Origin: Terriglobia bacterium
GTDB taxonomy: Bacteria > Acidobacteriota > Terriglobia > Bryobacterales > Bryobacteraceae
Assembly: GCA_019242155.1 (NCBI GenBank)
Contig: JAFAWA010000314.1
Coordinates: 1 to 57,396 of the forward strand
Direction: 5' to 3'
DNA length: 57,396 nt
Made by a program: the position numbers and the translations under genes. Positions 43,027-51,066 of this stretch are shown here, one piece after another (position 1 is the stretch's first letter; every line of letters starts with the position of its first letter). The notes under the pieces are model-generated. The model did no database searches. It was given only the letters and a program-made list of their open reading frames with translations, and was not told where the DNA came from.

Positions 43027-43890
43027 TTAACGGGCCGGGTCCGTTCTGGAAATGGTGGCGCCTAAACGCCGCAACGCCAGGCGAAAGGCATCCGCAAGGG
43101 TAGCTTTGGTGGCTACGCTTCCGAGTTCGACGCCCAGATGGACAATGGTTTGGGCGATCTGAGGGCGTACCCCGCTGATAATGCAATCCGCTCCCATCAG
43201 GCCGGCGGCAGATACGGTCTTCATCAGGTGCTGCGCGACCAGAGTGTCGACCGTAGGAACCCCCGTGATGTCGATGATGGCAATAGCGGCCCCCGTTTGC
43301 ACGATCTGCTGCAGAAGGTTTTCCATGACGACCTGAGTACGCTCGCTATCGAGCGTGCCGATCAGCGGGAGCGCCAGGATGTTGTCCCACAACTTAACTA
43401 CCGGCGTGGAAAGCTCCATCAGTTCCTGCTGCTGGCGGGCAATCACGTCTTCTCTGGATCTTTGGTGGGCTTCGGCTGTGAGCAGGCCCAAGGTGTCGAC
43501 CAGTTCCGTGAGCGCCCAAATCTCGACCGCCAGACTCTCTATGTCGTTTCCGCACGCCTCGCGCAGCCTGGTAAAAAGCGGCTTCTTCAGCGAAAAGATG
43601 AACGCAGCCGTTTCGCTCGGGGTGAAACCCTGCCGGGCGCGGGTGCGGGATAGATCCGCGAGCAGTTCGCGGACCTCCGCCCACGAGGAACTGCCGATAT
43701 CATCGCCCGATCTGATGGCGTGACCGAAATGCGCCAGAAACTTTCGCGACTGCTCCCGCAGGTCAGCTTCGCGAATCAGGCTGCTCCGCAGTTTCATGCT
43801 TGAAAGCTGATGTTGCAGCCATTCGGACAGGATCTCGGCCTCATATTGCCTCAGGATCTCCGGTAGCTTCGAAGCTTCAGTGCTGTTCAT
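43027..43890 (-). CDS. rsbR: Stressosome sensor protein RsbR (RsbRD-type N-terminus)
   Basis: A 287-residue co-antagonist. The N-terminal ~140 residues are an all-helical domain with ILRQYEAEILSEWLQ and later G-F-T-P-S-E-T-A-A-F-I, like the RsbRD sensor group rather than the globin-like form. The C-terminal STAS domain keeps both Thr phospho-sites of Bacillus RsbRA: T216 (TVDTLVAQHL) and T248 (VRPQIAQTIVHLG). It is the first gene of the operon; the promoter should lie in the 109-bp gap before DUF507. What it senses is unknown. Confidence 0.93.
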   Translation of the reverse strand: MNSTEASKLPEILRQYEAEILSEWLQHQLSSMKLRSSLIREADLREQSRKFLAHFGHAIRSGDDIGSSSWAEVRELLADLSRTRARQGFTPSETAAFIFSLKKPLFTRLREACGNDIESLAVEIWALTELVDTLGLLTAEAHQRSREDVIARQQQELMELSTPVVKLWDNILALPLIGTLDSERTQVVMENLLQQIVQTGAAIAIIDITGVPTVDTLVAQHLMKTVSAAGLMGADCIISGVRPQIAQTIVHLGVELGSVATKATLADAFRLALRRLGATISRTDPAR

Positions 43891-43999
43891 AGTTGTGCTT
43901 TAGAGTACGTGTTTTAGCGACGCCCCGCGGCTCGGCGAAGCCTCTATCTTAAAACGCGGCGACGCAGTGTGATGATGCCCGTCTGGTAGATCCTTGAGA

Positions 44000-44593
44000 T
44001 TACTGCTTGGCCAGATGGATTCCTAACTTTTTCAGCTCCTCAGAATAGTAGCGTTTGTGCAGCAGATCCCACTCTTCGGTCCCCTCTGCGATTTCGCGCT
44101 TCTGCGAGCGAATCTTCTGGCGCGCGGCGCGATCGACCTTCTCCTCAGCGGTGAGCAGTTCGGTGAGAATGCGGACGATTTCTAACCGGACGGTGTTGGA
44201 GTCCTTGACCTTGAGACGCAACTCACGCATTTTGCGCAGGGTGTCAACAAGTTTGTGGGAGATGTCGGTCACTTTGTCTCGCGACAATTTCATGGCATCG
44301 CCTGTATCGCGGCCCGAGGCCCGAATGACCTTGCGTTGGGTGATGAGCGTATTTTTGATGCGGCGGAACATCTCCTGATAGCTCACGCCTTCGCGACGCA
44401 TATATTCGCTGTACTGGCTGAGCAGATCGCGGACTTCGTCGTTGAGACGATCTTCGACCGCGAGTTCGGCCGAGATGGTTTCATCGATCTTCTCAGCGAC
44501 CGCGTCAGGAGCGCTGGTTTCGAGAATGCCGGGGCTCAGTTTGGTGACGAGTTGCCTGGAAAGATAGGTAACAAACTCTCGAGCCAGCAGCAT
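44000..44593 (-). CDS. DUF507 family protein, two-copy form
   Basis: A 197-residue, mostly helical soluble protein. The N-terminal half (AREFVTYLSRQLVTKL, DEVRDLLSQYSEYMRREGVSYQEMFRRIKNTL) and the C-terminal half (KVTDISHKLVDTLRKM, RLEIVRILTELLTAEEKVDRAARQKIRSQKREI, WDLLHKRYYSEELKKLGI) look like two diverged copies of the ~90-residue DUF507 unit. The family's role is unknown; charged coiled-coil content suggests protein-protein contacts. Its ATG is followed upstream by a 317-bp region without genes. Confidence 0.85.
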   Translation of the reverse strand: MLLAREFVTYLSRQLVTKLSPGILETSAPDAVAEKIDETISAELAVEDRLNDEVRDLLSQYSEYMRREGVSYQEMFRRIKNTLITQRKVIRASGRDTGDAMKLSRDKVTDISHKLVDTLRKMRELRLKVKDSNTVRLEIVRILTELLTAEEKVDRAARQKIRSQKREIAEGTEEWDLLHKRYYSEELKKLGIHLAKQ

Positions 44594-44681
44594 TTATATG
44601 TTAGGTGAACGTGTAGTTTACCATGGCTAAGCTTTTCCTGAGGCCTGTTACGCCTCCTGAACGCGGCGCGCGAGGTTCGAA

Positions 44682-44696
44682 GTAGGGTTTCCCTAC
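44682..44696. other. GTAGGG-TTT-CCCTAC hairpin
   Basis: A perfect six-base-pair stem with three-base loop in the GC-rich half of the DUF507-crp intergenic region. No poly-T follows, so it is not a standard terminator. It may be part of an RNA structure. Confidence 0.35.
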
Positions 44697-44814
44697 GCCG
44701 GCAGCCGAGCTAGACCGGTCGGAAGCCTGGGCGGCGGAACCCGTGCTGGAGCTCGCAGGCGGCAGGAAACACCATCGGTGTTACGAAATTAATCTGGCCT
44801 TTGGTTGAAAATCA

Positions 44815-44833
44815 TACTAGAGTAGTACTAGTA
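44815..44833. promoter_or_regulatory. TACTAG-N7-CTAGTA dyad upstream of the Crp-like gene
   Basis: A perfect inverted repeat with arms TACTAG and CTAGTA and a seven-base spacer, 78-96 bp upstream of the Crp-like start. It differs from the E. coli CRP (TGTGA-N6-TCACA) and FNR (TTGAT-N4-ATCAA) sites, but lies where an autoregulatory site could be. Confidence 0.35.
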
Positions 44834-44910
44834 AGTTCCGAACGATATAACCGGCACTTGGGGTGGCGGTATATTGATTGAGTTGGGACTTCGTTGCGAG
44901 AGGGAGCTCA

Positions 44911-45633
44911 ATGATTCAGGGGCGCACTGAAAACTGGGTGAGGGAAGATCCTCTCACGTATCTTCCTCGGAAATCGGTACAGGAGTTTGGGAAGGGGCGG
45001 GTGATTTATAGCCCGACCGAAACTTCCGAGCGGCTGTACCTGGTGGTTCTTGGCCGCGTCAAGGTAAGCACGACGCCGGACTTCGGAACCGAGACCATCG
45101 CTCGTATCATCTGTCCCGAAGGCCTCTTCGGAGAATCGGCCCTGGTTGGGGGCCGGACTGAAGAAACGGCGGTCGCTCTGGACACCGCGACATTGATGTC
45201 TTGGACCCGCCCGGAGATCGAACAGCAGATCGACCGGGAACCGAAGCTGGGGCTGGCTTTGGCCCAATACCTGGTTCGGAACTGTATGGCGCTTCAGGAC
45301 CGTATTGAGAGCATGGCGGCGCATAAAACGCCGGAGCGCGTAATGGTCGCGCTGGTGCAGTTGGCGGACCTGGTTGGCAGCTCGCTGCCGGACGGGGCCA
45401 CCCGCATCGGTTCATTGACTCATCATACGATTGCCGAGTATATCGGTACCTCGCGCGAGATCGTGACGTTTCAGATGAACCGGCTGCGCAAACTGGGTCT
45501 GATCCGGTACACGCGCCGGTATATCGATGTGTACGTGCATGCGGTGGAAGAGATGCTCCGGCAGCAGGGCGTGAGCGCTCCCCGCGAAGCAGGACCCGCG
45601 CGGCGCCGCGCGACTCACACTGTGGGCGCTTAG
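44911..45633 (+). CDS. Crp/Fnr family transcriptional regulator
   Basis: A 240-residue regulator: cyclic-nucleotide-binding-type beta roll at ~15-125 (VIYSPTETSERLYLVVLGRVKVS, CPEGLFGESAL, E-T-A-V-A-L) then a long helix and a winged helix (LTHHTIAEYIGTSREIVTFQMNRLRKLGLI). No cysteine cluster of the FNR type is seen at the N-terminus, and the R-x-A-S pocket of cAMP receptors is replaced (GRTEETAVAL), so its ligand is unclear. The start at 44911 has GGGAG upstream; 44878 in the track lacks one. The C-terminal tail is Arg/Ala-rich. Confidence 0.88.
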   Translation: MIQGRTENWVREDPLTYLPRKSVQEFGKGRVIYSPTETSERLYLVVLGRVKVSTTPDFGTETIARIICPEGLFGESALVGGRTEETAVALDTATLMSWTRPEIEQQIDREPKLGLALAQYLVRNCMALQDRIESMAAHKTPERVMVALVQLADLVGSSLPDGATRIGSLTHHTIAEYIGTSREIVTFQMNRLRKLGLIRYTRRYIDVYVHAVEEMLRQQGVSAPREAGPARRRATHTVGA

Positions 45634-45641
45634 GCCGAACG

Positions 45642-46379
45642 TTAGTCGTACACGAAGTGGAGGAGGCGCTTGAGATCCTCCCATGCGTCGCGCTTGGCCG
45701 ACTGATTATAAGGACGCAGCAGGTAGGAGGGGTGATAGGTGACCATTACCGGCACCTCCCGCCACTTGTACCACTTACCGCGCATCTTAGTCACGCCTTC
45801 TTTGTGCCCGGTCATGGCCCGGGCCGCGGTGCCCCCCAATGCGCAGATGGCTTTCGGCTGAATTACGGAAAGCTGCCGGTATAGAAACTCTCCGCAGATT
45901 TCCATCTCGTCGGGCTCCGGGGTGCGGTTCCCCGGAGGCCGGCACTTGACGACATTGCAGATGTAGACATCCTCGCGGCGTAGCGGGATGCCTTCTTTTT
46001 TCGCCGTATTCTCGATCATCTGCGTGAGCAGTTGACCGGCGCGGCCGACGAAGGGAATTCCTTGCTCATCTTCCTCGGCGCCCGGACCTTCTCCGACGAA
46101 CACCACCGGCGAATGCTCGTTTCCGACACCGAACACCAGCTTGCCCCGCCCTTCGTGCAGCCGGCAGCGCCGGCAGTCGCCGATGTCCTCGAGGATCTTG
46201 AGGAGAGCGTCGCCTGACGGAGTTAGTGGCGGCAGCTCCGGACCTGCACCGGCAGGTGCCTGAACAGGAACGGCCGCCGCAGGTACAATGGCGGGCATCT
46301 GCCGGTACAACTCGCGCACACCCAGATCCCGGTAAAACTCCAGGTATTGGCGGAGGAGATTATCGGCCATCGGCGGCAT
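45642..46379 (-). CDS. Uracil-DNA glycosylase, family 4-like (iron-sulfur)
   Basis: Removes uracil from DNA as the first step of base excision repair. The 245-residue protein has four Cys at expected places for the 4Fe-4S cluster (C69-x2-C72, C146, C162), motif A G-E-G-P-G-A-E-E-D (V-x-E-G-P-G) and motif B H-P-S-Y-L-L-R. A Pro/Ala-rich linker (~30-50) precedes the catalytic domain. It overlaps coaBC by 20 bases and is the third gene of rpoZ-coaBC-udg, a small housekeeping operon. Confidence 0.92.
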   Translation of the reverse strand: MPPMADNLLRQYLEFYRDLGVRELYRQMPAIVPAAAVPVQAPAGAGPELPPLTPSGDALLKILEDIGDCRRCRLHEGRGKLVFGVGNEHSPVVFVGEGPGAEEDEQGIPFVGRAGQLLTQMIENTAKKEGIPLRREDVYICNVVKCRPPGNRTPEPDEMEICGEFLYRQLSVIQPKAICALGGTAARAMTGHKEGVTKMRGKWYKWREVPVMVTYHPSYLLRPYNQSAKRDAWEDLKRLLHFVYD

Positions 46380-47559
46380 GGATCGCCAGTCGCAGTTTCA
46401 TGATTTCGTCAAAAATGCGGCCCGCGATTTCGCGCTTGGGGGCGCGTGAGAAAGGCAGTGTTTCGCCGGTGCGGGTAACCAGCACGACCTCATTCTGCTC
46501 GGATTCGAAGCCGGTATCGGCAGTGCCTACGAGGTTGGCCACCACCATGTCGCAGTTCTTCGATTCGAGCTTTCTGCGAGCTTCTTGAATCAGGTTCTGG
46601 GTTTCGGCGGCGAAACCGATCAGCAGGCGGTCGCCCTTTTTTCGACCCAACTCCGCCAGGATGTCGGGGGTGGGGTCGAGTTCGAGGGAAACGCGCGCCG
46701 CCGTTTTTTTGACCTTCTGCTCCGGCACTTTACTCAAATGGAAATCCGCCACGGCCGCCGACTTGATGACGATTGTTGCCGGCCCGAGGTTCTCGAATAC
46801 TTTATCGTGCATCTCTGAGGCGGTGCGCACTGCGATCAACTCGACGCCGCGAGGCTGGGGCAGATGTACCGGTCCGGAAATCAGAATCACGCGTGCGCCC
46901 CGCGCCGCCGCCACTTCGGCCAGCGCGTAACCCATGCGTCCGCTCGAACGATTGGAAATGAACCGCACGGGGTCGAGGGGCTCCTGTGTAGGCCCGGCGG
47001 TAACTAGAACGGTCTCTTCTTCCAAATCGCGCCGGTTCTCAATCGCCAACTCAATCCGTTCGGAGATCTCCTCTGGACTCGCGAGCCGGCCGGCGCCTGT
47101 CATGCCGCAGGCCAGATAACCTTCCGCAGGCCCTACCGTCAGGTGCCCCCGGCGTTCGAGGGTTTCCAGGTTAGCTTGGGTAGCCGGGTGCTGCCACATG
47201 TTTACATTCATGGCGGGAGCGAGCACTACCGGACCGGTGAATGCCAGATATAAGGTGGTCAGAAAATCGTCGGCAATGCCGTGCGCGAGCTTGGCTAAGA
47301 GGTCCGCGGTCGCCGGGGCAACCACCAGCAGATCGTGTTCCTGGGCTACCGAAATGTGCTCAATGGCGCTCTCGATTGCGAACAGATCCGTAAGCACTTT
47401 GCGGCCGGTAAGAGCGGCGAAGGTCAGGGGGCGCAGGAATTCCTGAGATGCGGTGGTCATCACGGCTTGCACCGCGTGACCGCGGTCCATCAACAAGCGG
47501 GCGAGCTCGGCGGACTTATAGGCCGCGATGCCTCCACCCACGCCCAAGATGATCCGCAT
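46360..47559 (-). CDS. coaBC: Bifunctional phosphopantothenoylcysteine decarboxylase / phosphopantothenate-cysteine ligase
   Basis: Two steps of coenzyme A synthesis in one 399-residue protein. The N-terminal flavin domain (CoaC) opens with LGVGGGIAAYKSAELARLL and holds V-A-P-A-T-A-D, A-M-N-V-N-M-W and the Cys of Y-L-A-C-G-M-T-G-A-G-R-L. The C-terminal CoaB ligase begins ~188 (VLVTAGPTQEPLDPVRFISNRSSGRMG) and contains K-S-A-A-V-A-D-F and the K-K-G-D-R-L-L-I-G-F-A-A-E-T segment. It follows rpoZ by 4 bp. Cytoplasmic. Confidence 0.95.
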   Translation of the reverse strand: MRIILGVGGGIAAYKSAELARLLMDRGHAVQAVMTTASQEFLRPLTFAALTGRKVLTDLFAIESAIEHISVAQEHDLLVVAPATADLLAKLAHGIADDFLTTLYLAFTGPVVLAPAMNVNMWQHPATQANLETLERRGHLTVGPAEGYLACGMTGAGRLASPEEISERIELAIENRRDLEEETVLVTAGPTQEPLDPVRFISNRSSGRMGYALAEVAAARGARVILISGPVHLPQPRGVELIAVRTASEMHDKVFENLGPATIVIKSAAVADFHLSKVPEQKVKKTAARVSLELDPTPDILAELGRKKGDRLLIGFAAETQNLIQEARRKLESKNCDMVVANLVGTADTGFESEQNEVVLVTRTGETLPFSRAPKREIAGRIFDEIMKLRLAIHAADGR

Positions 47560-47563
47560 ACGT

Positions 47564-47809
47564 CTACAGAATAGGCTCGGGTTCCGGTTCGGGAGCTTGC
47601 CCCGAAAGGTTGTACTTCACTAGACCGCGCCGCGTCTCTTCCATCGCCACGACGGTGGGCTTTTTCGATGACGTCGGCAGGGCAGGACGCGCGCCTCCTT
47701 GCAACTGGCGGGCCCGCTTAGCCGAAACAATGATAAAGCGATAGGTGCTCTGTTCGGGATCGTCGGGGATAGTGCAGTGCGCGTTGTTACGGGGAGCTTT
47801 CTGAGCCAT
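47564..47809 (-). CDS. rpoZ: RNA polymerase omega subunit
   Basis: Promotes folding and assembly of the beta-prime subunit. The 81-residue protein has the core omega pattern YRFIIVSAKRARQLQ-GGARP and K-P-T-V-V-A-M-E-E. The N-terminus (PRNNAHCTIPDDPEQST) differs from the proteobacterial form, as is usual in Acidobacteriota. It leads the operon with coaBC; guanylate kinase, a common upstream neighbour, is not here. A small secreted ORF is divergent. Confidence 0.88.
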   Translation of the reverse strand: MAQKAPRNNAHCTIPDDPEQSTYRFIIVSAKRARQLQGGARPALPTSSKKPTVVAMEETRRGLVKYNLSGQAPEPEPEPIL

Positions 47810-47968
47810 TGAATACAGTAAGCCTTTATTTAGGAATTAACAGCCGGAGCGGCTACTCGACTCATTGTCGCGCATTGGGATTCGTCTGTCGAGCGTGGTG
47901 CTGACGCGCGACTTTGCCCGGCGGACTCAAGAAACCGCGTGGCAGTCCGATATGACAAGTGGACTGCT

Positions 47969-48169
47969 ATGAGATCTCTCGTTTGTACCGCCTTTCTATT
48001 GAGCGCTGCTGTGTGGACACATGCGCAGACTACCCCTTTGACGCCGCTGAATCCGGGTGCGCGGAATGGCGTTGCCGCCCCGCCCGCGAGGGGCGTCGTA
48101 ATGCCGCCGCCCGAGGATAACGGGCAGGTGCGAGGACGCGGCCCGATCGGCTCTATATCGGCTCTATAA
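47969..48169 (+). CDS. Small secreted Pro/Gly-rich peptide
   Basis: Predicted 66 residues: a clear signal peptide (RSLVCTAFLLSAAVWTHAQ) followed by a Pro/Gly/Ala-rich mature part (ARNGVAAPPARGVVMPPPED) without cysteines. The ATG at 47969 is chosen over the track's 47939 because it begins the leader; there is only a weak ribosome site. It is 72 bp upstream of the next exported protein gene on the same strand. No family recognised. Confidence 0.45.
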   Translation: MRSLVCTAFLLSAAVWTHAQTTPLTPLNPGARNGVAAPPARGVVMPPPEDNGQVRGRGPIGSISAL

Positions 48170-48241
48170 GGTGACAATCGTGCCTGGCGCACCGAAAACG
48201 GAATCGGAGCGATAGAATCTCCTGAATAGGAGATCCACGCC

Positions 48242-49261
48242 GTGCGCTACGTTCTTACAATTATCGGACTGATCGCCCTATCTGCCGCGGCGATCGCCAT
48301 TTTGTATCCGGCGCCTCCCGCCGCAGCTTCCACCGGACCCATTCCTCTGAACTGCAACCGGGCCTGCCTGGAAGACCTGGTGAACCAATACCTGAGCGCT
48401 CTCGTCGCTCACGATCCAAAGCGCCTGCCGTTATCCGCGGATGCGAGGTATACCGAAAACGATCAACGCATCGAGATTGGAGACGGGTTTTGGAAGACGG
48501 TGGAAGGGACCGGCAACTATAGACACTACTTCGCGGACCCGGAGTTCGGCCAGGTGGCGTTTATGGGAACGATGCGGGAAGCGGGCGCTCCGCTGCTGAT
48601 GAGCCTGCGGCTGCGAGTGGAGCTTGGCCGGATCACGGAAATCGAAAGCGTTTACTTTCGGCAAGGCGGAGGCGGGCCTTCCGGCATACCCGATATGGAC
48701 AAGCCTTATAAGCCGGAGGACCTTTGGTTCAAGTCAATCCCGACCGCCGAGCGGCCCACACGGCAGGAGATGATCGCGACCGCCGACGGCTACTTCACGG
48801 GCCTTCAGAAAAACGACGGCAAGGGCATCAACGGTACGGGGACCTATCCGTTCACAAACGACTGCCACCGCATAGAGAATGGAGCCCCGACGACCAACGT
48901 CCCCCGGCCGCCGAACGAGCCGCCGAATACGGTCAACGGCTTCGCGCTCGACTGTCTTTCTCAATTCAAACTGGGCTTCTACTTTGTGGTGCAAAGCATC
49001 CACGACAGGCGTTATCCGGTGGTAGACAGGGAGCGCGGCGTGGTCTGGTCGCATGCCGTGTTCGACCAGGGCGCCGTCAATTCCGGCACGCTCTCGGACG
49101 GCCGAAAGTACACGTTTCGCGGCTTCAACCGGCCTTCCAGCATCCTGGTAACGGAGGCGTTCTTAATTGAGAACGGCAAAATTCGGCGCGTAGAAATGGT
49201 GGGGCCATCCGTGCCGTACCACTTGAATTCGCCCTGGCCCGGAGCGCTCAGCGGAAATTAG
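48242..49261 (+). CDS. Exported NTF2-like / DUF8021-like protein
   Basis: A 339-residue protein with a signal or anchor helix (LTIIGLIALSAAAIAILY). The mature part begins N-C-N-R-A-C-L-E-D-L-V-N-Q-Y-L-S-A-L-V-A-H-D-P-K-R-L-P-L, then A-R-Y-T-E-N and I-G-D-G-F-W, matching the opening of NTF2-like (SnoaL-type) domains of the group I know as DUF8021. Four Cys (two near the start, two in the middle: N-D-C-H-R and L-D-C-L-S) could form disulfides. The second half looks like another alpha+beta copy. Role unknown; the fold often binds small hydrophobic ligands. Confidence 0.6.
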   Translation: MRYVLTIIGLIALSAAAIAILYPAPPAAASTGPIPLNCNRACLEDLVNQYLSALVAHDPKRLPLSADARYTENDQRIEIGDGFWKTVEGTGNYRHYFADPEFGQVAFMGTMREAGAPLLMSLRLRVELGRITEIESVYFRQGGGGPSGIPDMDKPYKPEDLWFKSIPTAERPTRQEMIATADGYFTGLQKNDGKGINGTGTYPFTNDCHRIENGAPTTNVPRPPNEPPNTVNGFALDCLSQFKLGFYFVVQSIHDRRYPVVDRERGVVWSHAVFDQGAVNSGTLSDGRKYTFRGFNRPSSILVTEAFLIENGKIRRVEMVGPSVPYHLNSPWPGALSGN

Positions 49262-49303
49262 CTGGGGCGACGGGTCGGCGAGCGCGCGTCGAAAAGGCTC
49301 TGG

Positions 49304-49474
49304 TCAAGACTGGATCGAGCCGGCGACCAGGCACTGCTTTTCATAGCACAGGCGGGCGGCCTCCAGGCGGATCTCCAACTCCTCGGCAGGCATTCCCAGT
49401 TCCTCTTCCAATTGCTCGGAAGTCGCGCCTTCCCTGCTCCTCTGATACATGTAAAGACGCCATTGCTGTGGCAT
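49304..49474 (-). CDS. Small conserved-looking protein, 56 residues
   Basis: Starts at the ATG 49474, six bases after a strong GGAGGAG Shine-Dalgarno, which supports a real gene; the track's 49522 start lacks one. The protein is hydrophilic and helical: RLYMYQRSREGATSEQLEEELGMPAEELEIRLEAARLCYEKQCLV. The middle looks like a helix-turn-helix (SEQLEEELGMPAEELEIRLEAA), so a tiny DNA- or protein-binding role is possible. It is divergent from the half-ADOP gene with 81 bp between starts. No family recognised. Confidence 0.55.
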   Translation of the reverse strand: MPQQWRLYMYQRSREGATSEQLEEELGMPAEELEIRLEAARLCYEKQCLVAGSIQS

Positions 49475-49555
49475 TGCAACTCCTCCGCACAAAACGTGAA
49501 ATGTGAGAGACATTCGTTTCACTCTGGACTAAGCTGAGAAGTAGGAGCGCCGCGG

Positions 49556-50986
49556 ATGCGAAACAATTCCCGATTGCTTCCCCTGACCTTGTACAAAACC
49601 CTGGTCAGAGCAGCAAGTTGGTTCGTTCCGGCACAGGTCCGCCCAGCTTGGCGCACCAAATGGGATTCTGTCCTCTCGAACGCTTGGGTTCTTACCGAGC
49701 GCGGCGAGTTGAACGGGCGTGTGTTATCCGAATGCTCCCGCGATTGTTTGAAGGACGTCGTGTACGGTTGGAAAACTAAGCAGGAACTGCGCCAACTGCT
49801 CCGCTCCCCCCGGTTCGTGATTATGGCGCTGGCGAGCGTCCTGGTAGTAATGGGGATCTTGACGTTCGGCTTTTCCGGCACTCGGGGCTTATTCCGGCCC
49901 TTGCCGGTCACCGATCCCGACCGCCTGGTCTGGATTCGCTATACGGGTTCGGTCGGCCAGATGGTCGGAGTTCCCCCAAGGGTTTTGCCGGGATGGCGGG
50001 CGCATTCCTCCCTCGTTTCGGGCATAGCGGCTTACTGGCGAAAGCCGTTTGCTCCTCATGTGCATGCCACGACCAATTTCTTCTCTGTGCTCGGCGCGAA
50101 GGCTAGCGAGGGCCGATTGTTCGTGCCGGGAGATCGCGATGCCGCGATCTTGAGCGACTCGGGCCGCCGCACGATTTATGGATCCAAAGCGAAGGTGTTA
50201 GGCCGGCAGGTCCAGCTAGAGGGCCACTTATATACGATAGTCGGCGTCCTTCCCGATTCTTTCTGGGCAGTTTCGCCGCGAATAGTGATTTGGACACCAC
50301 TCGAGCTCGAGCCGCAGCCGGATCCGAGTGTTCCCGTTCTGATCTCGACCGTGGGCCGGATTAAGCCGGGCGTGTCTCTGGATGCGGTGCGCACGGACCT
50401 GTTCAACGCCGCTAAAGCGTCGGGCGTGTCTCTGCCGCGGAGGCCGGAAGTGGTCCAGTTCACAGCCGTTGCCGGACCGGAGCTGCCCAGCTATCTACTG
50501 GGTATTCTCTTTGCGATAACCGTCGGCCTGGTAATCGTCGCCAAACAACAGCCATTTAGCCTGCGCCATAGCTGGCGCTATTGGCGGTTCCTCGCGGCCA
50601 AAACGATTATGGTGCTGGCGATCCCGTCGCTCGCCTGGATCGAAATCAGCTCCGCGGTTCGTGGCCCCGGGCCCGCCGAAACACTGTTATTAGCTTGGAT
50701 CGGTACCGGCATATCGCTGTCCTTCCTCGCGGCCGGCGCATTTGCCTTTTGGTGGAGTTTTGCCGATCAGCGACGCCGTTGCCCGCAATGCCTGCAGCTT
50801 CTCGCCATGCCCGTCACAATCGGCTCCTGGTCGAGCGTGCTCGACCCAGTGACCACGGAGTTTCTCTGCGAATCCGGCCACGGCTCCCTTTCCGTGCCGG
50901 AGACCGAACACGGCGAACCCGATCGCTGGACGGCCCTGGACGCTTCCTGGCGCGAGCTATTCGAAAAAGTCGGTCCGAATTCTTAG
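49556..50986 (+). CDS. Half-length ADOP/MacB-like membrane protein with C-terminal zinc ribbon
   Basis: A 476-residue protein. Residues ~60-130 read like an ADOP first segment (CSRDCLKDVVYGWKTKQELRQLLRSP, membrane helix, then FRPLPVTDPDRLVWIRY), followed by a MacB-type periplasmic core (AYWRKPFAPHVHATTNFFSVLGAKASEGR, VQLEGHLYTIVGVLPDSF). Instead of three FtsX helices and a second copy, it has three or four other helices (~310-400) and a cytoplasmic tail with C-P-Q-C-L-Q-L-L and C-E-S-G-H-G, likely a zinc ribbon. There is no ABC or PadR gene beside it. It might be a sensor derived from the permease family. Confidence 0.65.
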   Translation: MRNNSRLLPLTLYKTLVRAASWFVPAQVRPAWRTKWDSVLSNAWVLTERGELNGRVLSECSRDCLKDVVYGWKTKQELRQLLRSPRFVIMALASVLVVMGILTFGFSGTRGLFRPLPVTDPDRLVWIRYTGSVGQMVGVPPRVLPGWRAHSSLVSGIAAYWRKPFAPHVHATTNFFSVLGAKASEGRLFVPGDRDAAILSDSGRRTIYGSKAKVLGRQVQLEGHLYTIVGVLPDSFWAVSPRIVIWTPLELEPQPDPSVPVLISTVGRIKPGVSLDAVRTDLFNAAKASGVSLPRRPEVVQFTAVAGPELPSYLLGILFAITVGLVIVAKQQPFSLRHSWRYWRFLAAKTIMVLAIPSLAWIEISSAVRGPGPAETLLLAWIGTGISLSFLAAGAFAFWWSFADQRRRCPQCLQLLAMPVTIGSWSSVLDPVTTEFLCESGHGSLSVPETEHGEPDRWTALDASWRELFEKVGPNS

Positions 50987-51066
50987 GCTCACAACACGGT
51001 GCTTCGGGTTTCTCCGGCACTTTTCGTACGGAATGCTAAAATCGAGGTTCCACGCGGAGGAACCGA

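Larger units (their letters stand above)
44594..44910. other. 317-bp intergenic region with hairpins and a dyad
   Basis: This separates the divergent DUF507 (-) and Crp-like (+) genes. Its left two-thirds (44630-44780) is GC-rich with small inverted repeats; the right third turns AT-rich and carries the TACTAG dyad. No ORF with a ribosome site, tRNA or known riboswitch could be assigned. It may hold promoters in both directions and possibly a small RNA. Confidence 0.4.

Noticed and set aside
44660-44700. Possible tRNA, suggested by GGTTCGAA
   Set aside because: No acceptor stem, anticodon arm or D arm could be paired around it.
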